Below are positions 57,047-64,000 of a DNA stretch of 64,000 nucleotides, piece by piece. Position numbers and translations under genes: made by a program. Position 1 is the first letter of the stretch. Each line of letters starts with the position of its first letter. The stretch comes from Sporichthya brevicatena. GTDB lineage: Bacteria > Actinomycetota > Actinomycetes > Sporichthyales > Sporichthyaceae. The stretch is taken from positions 77,012 through 141,011 of the forward strand of contig NZ_BAAAHE010000015.1 in assembly GCF_039525035.1 (NCBI RefSeq), given 5' to 3'. The notes beneath the pieces are model-generated. The model was given only the letters and a program-made list of their open reading frames with translations. It had not been told where the DNA came from and made no database searches.

Positions 57047-58939
57047 TCACCAGGTCAGCGGCAGACGAGCCGGTTTGGTGCCGGTCGGGCGGATGCCCAT
57101 CGTCCGCAGCGTGAACGTCATGACGTCGAGGAACACCGGACCGCCGAGCATGCCGCCGTAGTGACCGCGGACGGGCTTCTGCAGCGTCACCGAGACGACG
57201 ATGCGCGGGTCGTCCGCCGGCGCGAACCCGGCGAAGGACGCGGTGTAGCCGCGGTAGCACTTGCACTCGGAGTCGGCGAACTGCGCGGTGCCGGTCTTGC
57301 CCGCGATCCGGTAGCCGTCGATCTTCACGTGCGGCGCGGTCCCGCCCGGGGCGGTGACCTGCTCGAGCATCTTCGCCACCGTCGACGCGGTGGCCGCGCT
57401 GACGACCGGGCGGGCCTCCGGCGGCTGCGGCGTGTGGGTGACGCCGTCGGCGTCGGTCCAGGAGCGCACCAGCGTCGGCGCGATCCGGACGCCGCCGTTG
57501 GCGATGGTCTGGTAGACCGACGCCGCCTGGACGGTGTTCATCGAGAAGCCCTGGCCGAACGGGATCGTGTAGCGGGTCGTGCCGACCCACTTCTCCGCCT
57601 TCGGGAGCAGACCGCGGCTCTCGCCGGGGAACTGCAGCCCGGTGGGCTCGGCGACGCCGAACGCCTTGAAGTAGTCGTGGAGGATCTGGGCGTCGAGCTT
57701 GTCGGCCGCCAGCACCGTGCCGATGTTGGAGGACTTCGCGAGGATGCCCGCGAGCGTCCAGCGTTCGGTGCCGTGCGGGTCGGAGTCGTGCAGCACGTGG
57801 CCGGCGCGGCGCAGCTCGCCGGGGACCGTGAACTTGTCGGTCGGTTTGACGACGCCCTGCTCGATGAGGGCCGCCATCGTCAGCGCCTTCATGATCGAAC
57901 CGGGCTCGTAGATCTGGGACAGCGCGCGGTTGCCGCGGTTGTCGTCGGAGCCCTTGCCCGGGTTGTTCGGGTTGAACGTCGGCGCGGTCGCCATGGCGAG
58001 AATCTCGCCGGTCTTCACGTCCTGGACGATCACCGTGCCGCTCTGGGCACGCGTCTCCCGCACCTTGGCGGCGATGGCCTGCTGGGCGGCGTACTGGATG
58101 TCGCGGTCGATCGTGAGCTGCAGGTCCTGGCCGGAGACGGGCTCGCGGTTGCGGATGCCCGCGGTCGCGATCTTCCCGCCGTTGCTGCTGCGCTCGTAGG
58201 TCTGTTCGCCGTCGACACCGGAGAGCAGGGCGTCGAACTCGCGCTCGATGCCGCCGCCGGCCTGACCGGAGGCGTTGAGGAAGCCGAGAATGTTCGCGGC
58301 CAGGGTGTCCGCCGGGTAGACGCGCTTGCTGGTGACCTCGGCGAAGATCCCCATCACGGGCTTGCCGGTGCCGGGGTCGAGGGTCGCGGCGATGTCCCGC
58401 CACCGGTCCGGGTCGATGTTGCGGGCCAGCACGACGTAGCGGCGCGGGCGGTCGCCGAGCCGGCCCGCGAGCCACTCCTCGTCGACACCGAGCTTGGGCG
58501 CGAGCACGTGTGCGTAGGCGCGGGGGTCGGGGATCAGCGTCGGGTCGGCGGTGACCGTCCGGGCCTCCACCGAGCGCGCGAGCACGTCGCCGTCACGGTC
58601 GAAGATCACACCCCGGGTCGCGGGGATGGCGACCGTCCGCAGGCGCTCGTTCTGTGCCACCGCGGCGTAGCTGCTCGCCTCGAACCCCTGGACCTGGAGC
58701 AGTCGGCCGATCAGCAGCGCGACCACGAGCGACAGGCACAGCAGCGCGGCCTGCAGCCGACGGCCGGGGTTGCCCAGCTTGGTCCCGCGGCGCGGGGGCC
58801 GCCGCGGACCACGCGGCGGCTTGCGGGCGGGCTTGCTCGCGGACGGCGTGCGGGGTGCGGGTCTGCGCGCGGGCTGACGGGCGGCGGGCTTGCGCGCCGG
58901 TGCGCCTCGACGGGCCGGAGGTTCCCGACGGCCAGTCAC
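57047..58939 (-). CDS. ftsI: Septal penicillin-binding protein FtsI/PBP3
   Basis: Class B PBP, the septal D,D-transpeptidase; 630 residues. Arg/Pro/Ala-rich cytosolic tail about 1-58, TM about 63-83, pedestal domain (RGVIFDRDGDVLA), then the transpeptidase with SxxK EPGSIMKAL, SxN AKSSNIG and KTG AGKTGTAQF. A SECKCYRG stretch has two Cys after KTG, unusual for a PBP. GTG at 58939 is preferred: AGGAG sits 5 nt upstream; GTG 58945 would directly abut it. Partner of FtsW and FtsL/Q. Confidence 0.96.
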   Translation of the reverse strand: MTGRREPPARRGAPARKPAARQPARRPAPRTPSASKPARKPPRGPRRPPRRGTKLGNPGRRLQAALLCLSLVVALLIGRLLQVQGFEASSYAAVAQNERLRTVAIPATRGVIFDRDGDVLARSVEARTVTADPTLIPDPRAYAHVLAPKLGVDEEWLAGRLGDRPRRYVVLARNIDPDRWRDIAATLDPGTGKPVMGIFAEVTSKRVYPADTLAANILGFLNASGQAGGGIEREFDALLSGVDGEQTYERSSNGGKIATAGIRNREPVSGQDLQLTIDRDIQYAAQQAIAAKVRETRAQSGTVIVQDVKTGEILAMATAPTFNPNNPGKGSDDNRGNRALSQIYEPGSIMKALTMAALIEQGVVKPTDKFTVPGELRRAGHVLHDSDPHGTERWTLAGILAKSSNIGTVLAADKLDAQILHDYFKAFGVAEPTGLQFPGESRGLLPKAEKWVGTTRYTIPFGQGFSMNTVQAASVYQTIANGGVRIAPTLVRSWTDADGVTHTPQPPEARPVVSAATASTVAKMLEQVTAPGGTAPHVKIDGYRIAGKTGTAQFADSECKCYRGYTASFAGFAPADDPRIVVSVTLQKPVRGHYGGMLGGPVFLDVMTFTLRTMGIRPTGTKPARLPLTW

Positions 58940-59052
58940 GTGCACTCCTGTCCCACGAGCACCATCGTGCAGTTCAGAGCTTTGATCGGGCGTTCGCCAC
59001 GCCGAACCGGCCGAACTGATTCCCCGTCAGTTCCCAGCCTCGGTTCTGCGGG

Positions 59053-59748
59053 TCAGTTGGACCAGGAGCCCGAGGGGGGTTCGACGACCTGCTCGCCGCC
59101 GGCTCGCGAGCCGCCCTTCTCCTGCTCGGCGAGCTTGCGCTTCCACTCCTTCTCGGCCTTCTCCTGCGCGGCCTTCTGCGCGGCGGCGGCCTGCTCGGCC
59201 GCGATGCGCGCCCGTTCGGCCTCGGCCGCCGCGGCGGCGCGCTCCTTGCGGGCCTGAACCCGCGCGGCCCGGGCGGCGGCCTGCTCGGCCTCGAGCTGCT
59301 GCCGGGCCTCGAGCTCGGCCCGCTCCTCCGGCGTCAGCGGCTTCGGGGCCGCCGGCGCCGGGACCGCGCCGTCGGTGACCGTGCCGTCGGCGAGGGAGAC
59401 GAAGGAGACACCGGGCGCCGGGACCATGCCGATCTCCCGGGCGGCCTTCGCCAGCCGGTCGGGGGCGGCCGCCCGAGCGAGCGCCTCCTCCAGGTTCTGG
59501 CTGCGGTCCTCGAGGGCCGTGGCCTCCTTCTGGAGCTTGCTCGCCGTGAACGAGCCCTGCGCGAGCGCGGTGTTGAACCCGAGCAGCGCGGCGAGCCCGC
59601 CCGAGAGAACGAGCAGGAGCAGCATCACGAACGAGGCGCGCCCGGCCCGCGGCACGCGGTCGGGGACCACGGCCAGGGACGGGACGGCGCTCCCCGCCCG
59701 GGTGGTGCGCGGCGGCACGGGCCGCGGGGACTGCAGCACGGAGCTCAC
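59053..59748 (-). CDS. ftsL: FtsL-like divisome protein with long charged coiled-coil tail
   Basis: 231 residues at the ftsL position. N-terminal cytosolic 1-38, TM about 40-60 ([20 protein letters not shown]), a short coiled coil ([22 protein letters not shown]) and [16 protein letters not shown], the typical FtsL end. A further 115 residues are Ala/Glu/Lys/Arg/Gln-rich helix (residues about 140-215), ending in Gly/Pro/Ser. Bacterial FtsL is often about 100-130 residues, so the tail is extra. Assignment rests on position and layout, as the family is poorly conserved. The GTG overlaps the rsmH stop (GTGA). Confidence 0.8.
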   Translation of the reverse strand: MSSVLQSPRPVPPRTTRAGSAVPSLAVVPDRVPRAGRASFVMLLLLVLSGGLAALLGFNTALAQGSFTASKLQKEATALEDRSQNLEEALARAAAPDRLAKAAREIGMVPAPGVSFVSLADGTVTDGAVPAPAAPKPLTPEERAELEARQQLEAEQAAARAARVQARKERAAAAAEAERARIAAEQAAAAQKAAQEKAEKEWKRKLAEQEKGGSRAGGEQVVEPPSGSWSN

Positions 59749-60710
59749 GCCGCCGCCTCCCGCACCTTCTCCGCCGCCCGCACCCGCGCCGACCCGGCGC
59801 GGGGGTTGGCGGCGATCTCGGCCTCGTCCGGTGCGTCGCCCTTGGCGAGCAGGCGTAGGACGGGGGCCGTGCCGGGCAGCTCGACCGGGAGGTCGAGCGG
59901 GCCGCCGGCGGTGGCTCCGGCGACGAGGACGCGCTTGACGATGCGGTCCTCCAACGAGTGGTACGTGAGGACGACGATGCGCCCGGAGACCGCGAGCGCG
60001 GCGACCGCGGCCGGCATCGCCCGCTCCAGGGCCGCGAGCTCGCCGTTGACCTCGATGCGCAGGGCCTGGAAGGTCCGCTTGGCGGGATTGCCCCCGGTCC
60101 GGCGGGCCGGCGCCGGGATCGCCGCACGGATCAGGTCGACGAGGCGGGCGGAGGTCGAGAAGGGCTCCCGGGCCCGCTCGCGCACCACGGCGTCGGCGAT
60201 GCGCTTCGCGAACTTCTCCTCCCCGTAGGCCCGCAGGATCCGGGCGAGATCCCTCGCGTCGTAAGTGTTGAGCACGTCCGCGGCCGTGGGGCCCGTCGTC
60301 GGATTCATCCGCATGTCGAGCGGGGCGTCCTGCGCGTAGGCGAAGCCGCGGTCGGCCTCGTCGAGCTGCATCGAGGAGACGCCGAGGTCGAACAGGACCC
60401 CCTGCACGTGCGGGAGCCCGAGCCGGTCGAGCACGTCCGGCAGTTCGTCGTAGACGGCGTGGACGAGCGTGACCCGCTCGCCGAAGGGGGCCAGCCGGGT
60501 CGCGGACAGCTCCAGGGCGTGCGGGTCGCGGTCCAGGCCCACCAGGCGCAGGCCGTCGAACCGGCGCAGCATCGCCTCGCTGTGGCCGCCGAGCCCGAGG
60601 GTGGCGTCGACCACGACCGCGCCGGGGGTCTCCAGCGCCGGCGCGAGCAGGGCGAGCACGCGGTCCAGCAGCACCGGCACGTGCCGGTCGGCAGGCCCAC
60701 TACTGGTCAC
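59745..60710 (-). CDS. rsmH: 16S rRNA (cytosine-1402-N4)-methyltransferase
   Basis: SAM-dependent methyltransferase RsmH (MraW), 321 residues. [13 protein letters not shown] at the start; SAM motif [79 protein letters not shown] complete and typical member at the usual place after mraZ. Confidence 0.97.
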   Translation of the reverse strand: MTSSGPADRHVPVLLDRVLALLAPALETPGAVVVDATLGLGGHSEAMLRRFDGLRLVGLDRDPHALELSATRLAPFGERVTLVHAVYDELPDVLDRLGLPHVQGVLFDLGVSSMQLDEADRGFAYAQDAPLDMRMNPTTGPTAADVLNTYDARDLARILRAYGEEKFAKRIADAVVRERAREPFSTSARLVDLIRAAIPAPARRTGGNPAKRTFQALRIEVNGELAALERAMPAAVAALAVSGRIVVLTYHSLEDRIVKRVLVAGATAGGPLDLPVELPGTAPVLRLLAKGDAPDEAEIAANPRAGSARVRAAEKVREAAA

Positions 60711-60724
60711 GGTGCGCGTCCTTC

Positions 60725-60924
60725 GTGCTCGGGTCGTGCTCGGGTCGTGCGGGAAGTTGCTGGTCCGTCGGTGGCGCTGGGACGTGGGGCCAGGTCCCCG
60801 CCCGCTCGGTCTCCGGCACCGGGGAAGGTGAGCCGGAGTCCTGGAGCGGGGGGAGACCTCACGCCACGTCGGCGTTCGGGGTCGTGCTCGGGTGGTGCTC
60901 GGGGGTGCAGATGGGGGTGCAGAT
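60725..60924. repeat. Short tandem repeats at both ends of the mraZ-rsmH gap
   Basis: GTGCTCGGG occurs as an 11-bp-spaced pair at 60725-60744 and again as an 11-bp-spaced pair at 60884-60903, followed by a 12-bp tandem (GGGGTGCAGAT repeated, 60901-60924). They flank the 222-bp gap between mraZ and rsmH, in which no gene is apparent. Confidence 0.7.
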
Positions 60925-60932
60925 CAGGGCCG

Positions 60933-61364
60933 TCACATCAGACCGGGGAACACCTCCTCCGACAGGTCGGCGAAGGCCTGCTCCTGGGCGGCGAGGTAGC
61001 GGTCCCAGGCGGCGGAGTCCCAGACCTCGACCCGGGCGTTCGCGCCGATGACCACGCACTCGCGCTCCAGCCCGGCGTAGGACCGCAGCTGGGGCGGGAT
61101 CGTGATCCGGCCCTGCTTGTCGGGCACCTCGTCGGAGGCGCCGGCGTACAGGACACGCATGAAGTCGCGGGGCCCCTTGGACGTCACCGGCGCGGTGCGG
61201 AGCTGCTCGGCGATCCGGGCGAACTCGGCGACGGGCCAGATGTAGAGGCAGCGCTCCTGGCCCTTCGTGATCACGAGCCCCTCCGCCAGTTCGTCCCGGA
61301 ATTTCGCCGGGAGGATCAGCCGCCCTTTGTCGTCCAGCCGCGGTGTGTGGGTGCCGAGGAACAC
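60933..61364 (-). CDS. mraZ: Transcriptional regulator MraZ
   Basis: 143 residues, the standard MraZ length; two AbrB-like SpoVT domains, each with a DxxGR core: [22 protein letters not shown] and [20 protein letters not shown] (written in parts). It represses its own dcw operon in characterised bacteria. GTG at 61364 is chosen because GGAGGGG sits 7 nt upstream; the upstream open frame is only the MraZ-box region. First gene of the dcw cluster. Confidence 0.96.
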   Translation of the reverse strand: MFLGTHTPRLDDKGRLILPAKFRDELAEGLVITKGQERCLYIWPVAEFARIAEQLRTAPVTSKGPRDFMRVLYAGASDEVPDKQGRITIPPQLRSYAGLERECVVIGANARVEVWDSAAWDRYLAAQEQAFADLSEEVFPGLM

Positions 61365-61401
61365 CTCTCCACCCCTCCAACCGCCCGTGGAGCCCATTTT
61401 C

Positions 61402-61443
61402 CTCCACTGGACTCCACCGTACTCCACTTCACTCCACGGTCAA
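61402..61443 (-). promoter_or_regulatory. mraZ promoter with four MraZ-box repeats
   Basis: The minus strand has -35 TTGACC (61443-61438), a 16-nt spacer and -10 TACGGT (61421-61416). Four GTGGAG hexamers at 61437-61432, 61427-61422, 61417-61412 and 61407-61402 recur every 10 bp through the spacer, the -10 and the initial transcribed region. Helically phased short repeats are the known target of ring-shaped MraZ, so autorepression is inferred. The leader to the GTG would be about 45 nt. Confidence 0.8.
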
Positions 61444-61655
61444 CGCCAAACCAGGGGTTTTGTGGCCCGACTCGCGCCCGCCGGGCCGGGACCGGGAGGG
61501 TTGCGGGCCGATTCGTGGTGGGAAGCCCGATATGGCGCCGAAATCCGGGGTGCGCGAGCGGGGGTGAACTCACCCGGTCGGCGCTGTCTCCGATGAACCC
61601 CTGCCACAGATCGCGGCGGCGGGTGGAGAATGACTGCCCACGACCGACGCACGGC
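61444..61655. other. Divergent mraZ/moxR intergenic region
   Basis: About 210 bp upstream of the moxR ribosome site. Apart from the mraZ promoter at its left edge I see no gene, RNA or convincing promoter for moxR. Confidence 0.5.
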
Positions 61656-61666
61656 CTGGAGGATTT

Positions 61667-62680
<1,014 letters not shown>

Positions 62681-62719
62681 GAGCCGTCGCGGCCGACCCC
62701 CGCCGACCTCGACGGCAGG

Positions 62720-62725
62720 TACTTT
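62720..62725 (+). promoter_or_regulatory. Candidate -10 (leaderless) for the DUF58 gene
   Basis: TACTTT followed by seven bases and the GTG at 62733. It matches TANNNT at leaderless distance. No -35 was identified, and co-transcription with moxR (52-bp gap) remains likely. Confidence 0.35.
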
Positions 62726-62732
62726 CGCAACC

Positions 62733-64000
62733 GTGCGGATATTTTCCGGGCTGACGCTCCGCGGCCGCTGCTTCCTGGTCGCCGGAGTCGCCGCGTTGGG
62801 CTGCGCCCTCGTCCTCGGCCAGCAGGACGTCCTGCGCGTCGCGATCCTGCTGATCAGCCTGCCGCTGGTGTGCGCGGCGGTCGTGTTCCGCACCCAGCAC
62901 AAGCTCTCCACGTCGCGCGTCATCGAGCCGATGCGGGTGCCGGCCGGTGAGGAGGCCCGGGTCTCCCTGCGCGTCGACAACACCTCGCTGGCCCCGAGCG
63001 GCCTGCTGCTCGCGGAGGACAGCCTGCCGCGCGGCATGAGCGCGCGGCCGCGGTTCGTCATCGACCGCCTCGAACCGCGCGGCAAGCGCGAGGTCTTCTA
63101 CCGGGTGCGCAGCCAGGTCCGCGGCAAGTTCCCGATCGGGCCGCTGCGGCTGCGCCTCGCCGACCCGTTCGGCATGTGCGAGATCTCCCGCTCCTACGCC
63201 GGCACCGACGACCTGATCGTGATCCCGGTGGTCGAGCCGGTGCCGTTCGTGGTGCTCGGCGGCGAGTGGACCGGCGGCAGCGAGAGCCACCCGAGCTCGA
63301 TCCCCTCCGCCGGCGAGGACGACATCGGCACGCGCGAGTACCGCTACGGCGACGCGCTGCACCGCGTCCACTGGCGCTCGACGGCCCGCCGCGGCGAGCT
63401 GATGGTCCGCCGCGAGGAGCACCCCCGGCAGAGCCAGGCGACCCTGCTCGTCGACGTCCGCGCCGAGGCGCACGCCGGTGAGGGCCTGCACTCCTCGCTG
63501 GAGTGGGCGGTCTCCGCCGCCGCGTCGCTGTCCATCCACCTGATCCGGCGCGGGTTCTCCCTGCGCCTGCTGACCGAGACCGGGCAGCCGCTGGCGGGGA
63601 TGGCCGCGGACGTCGTCTCCCCCTCCCCCGACGTCGAGGGCCTGCTGCTCGACGCGCTCGCCATGCTGGCGCCCTCGCACACCCCGACGCTCAACGACGC
63701 CCTGCGCGGCCTGCACCGGGCCGGCAGCGACAGCCTGGTGATCGCGCTCCTCGGTGACCTCAGCGAGGCCGACGCGGCCGCCCTGGGCCGGCGCCGCCAG
63801 GGCACGCAGACCGCGATCGCCCTGATGCTGCGCCCACTGAGCTGGACCCCCGGCGGCGCCGAGGCACGGACCGAGGAGCAGCGCCGGTTCGAGCACAACA
63901 TCGCGCTGCTGCGCAACGGCGGCTGGCGCGCGGTCCCGGTCTCGGCCGGCGACCGTCTGCCCGACGTCTGGCTCGGGGTCGCCCGCGGCGGCCCCGTCAC
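62733..64000 (+). CDS. DUF58 membrane-associated protein (3' end outside window)
   Basis: 422 codons visible. Two N-terminal TM segments (FLVAGVAALGCALVLGQ and VAILLISLPLVCAAVVF) precede an extracytoplasmic-type beta domain, then the DUF58 core with DDIGTREYRYGDALHRVHWRSTARRGELMVR (written here across parts) and a vWA-like fold (TLLVDVRA). DUF58 proteins act with MoxR ATPases; their job in actinobacteria is not defined. Start GTG is inferred from homology onset (GLTLRGRCFLVAG). The end lies beyond the window. Confidence 0.93.
   Translation, partial: MRIFSGLTLRGRCFLVAGVAALGCALVLGQQDVLRVAILLISLPLVCAAVVFRTQHKLSTSRVIEPMRVPAGEEARVSLRVDNTSLAPSGLLLAEDSLPRGMSARPRFVIDRLEPRGKREVFYRVRSQVRGKFPIGPLRLRLADPFGMCEISRSYAGTDDLIVIPVVEPVPFVVLGGEWTGGSESHPSSIPSAGEDDIGTREYRYGDALHRVHWRSTARRGELMVRREEHPRQSQATLLVDVRAEAHAGEGLHSSLEWAVSAAASLSIHLIRRGFSLRLLTETGQPLAGMAADVVSPSPDVEGLLLDALAMLAPSHTPTLNDALRGLHRAGSDSLVIALLGDLSEADAAALGRRRQGTQTAIALMLRPLSWTPGGAEARTEEQRRFEHNIALLRNGGWRAVPVSAGDRLPDVWLGVARGGPV

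Noticed and set aside
61365-61427. 21-residue N-terminal extension of MraZ
   Set aside because: It merely translates the GTGGAG boxes and promoter; GTG 61364 has a ribosome site and gives the standard 143-residue protein.

Overview
The window is chromosomal DNA from a very G+C-rich actinobacterium. Supporting signs are strong third-position G/C with long antisense shadow frames, abundant GTG starts, Wag31-type DivIVA with SepF, a lysine/alanine-rich histone-like tail on a DksA/TraR protein, a translational ileS T-box, and gene order close to that recalled for Streptomyces (dcw cluster, lspA, rluD, dnaE, his). I cannot assign a genus. No tRNA, rRNA, CRISPR array or insertion sequence was seen.

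1-20.2 kb is a hydroxamate siderophore locus. Leftward genes are an L-ornithine N5-monooxygenase, a starter NRPS (A with an embedded methyltransferase, then T and E) and a second NRPS that leaves the window (C-A-T-E-C-A...). The readable adenylation codes point to D-Ser in module 2 and N5-hydroxyornithine in module 3. Rightward genes are a heterodimeric ABC exporter, two FecCD-type permeases and a FecE-type ATPase. Two IdeR/DmdR1-like iron boxes (13246-13264 and 16883-16901) sit where iron control of both arms is expected.

20.2-31.2 kb holds hisD-hisC-hisB-hisH (leftward, overlapping; hisA/priA and hisF are absent where they usually follow), a LON-substrate-binding-domain protein diverging from hisD, a small membrane protein overlapping it tail to tail, an MMPL transporter and a single-chain TMD-NBD-TMD-NBD ABC exporter. 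Several of these genes have a -10-like hexamer 6-7 nt before a GTG, suggesting leaderless mRNAs.

31.2-42 kb holds dnaE, an RluD-type pseudouridine synthase, lspA, a histone-tailed DksA/TraR protein and a DUF167 protein, all leftward, and ileS rightward behind a T-box leader. IleRS carries an altered GTHH catalytic signature. A duplicated 53-bp palindromic repeat and a strong bidirectional terminator separate ileS from divIVA.

42-61.4 kb is a complete leftward division and cell-wall (dcw) cluster: mraZ-rsmH-ftsL-ftsI-murE-murF-mraY-murD-ftsW-murG-murC-ftsQ-ftsZ-pgeF-yggS-sepF-yggT-divIVA. Many genes overlap by 1-4 nt. The mraZ promoter is covered by four GTGGAG boxes at 10-bp spacing. Divergent from mraZ are a MoxR ATPase and a DUF58 protein cut by the window end.

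Striking non-genic features are 11-15 bp tandem repeats at gene edges, two of which reiterate the GTG start codon at overlapping gene junctions, and several nested inverted repeats in intergenic gaps. All assignments come from reading the sequence; no database search or folding was run.
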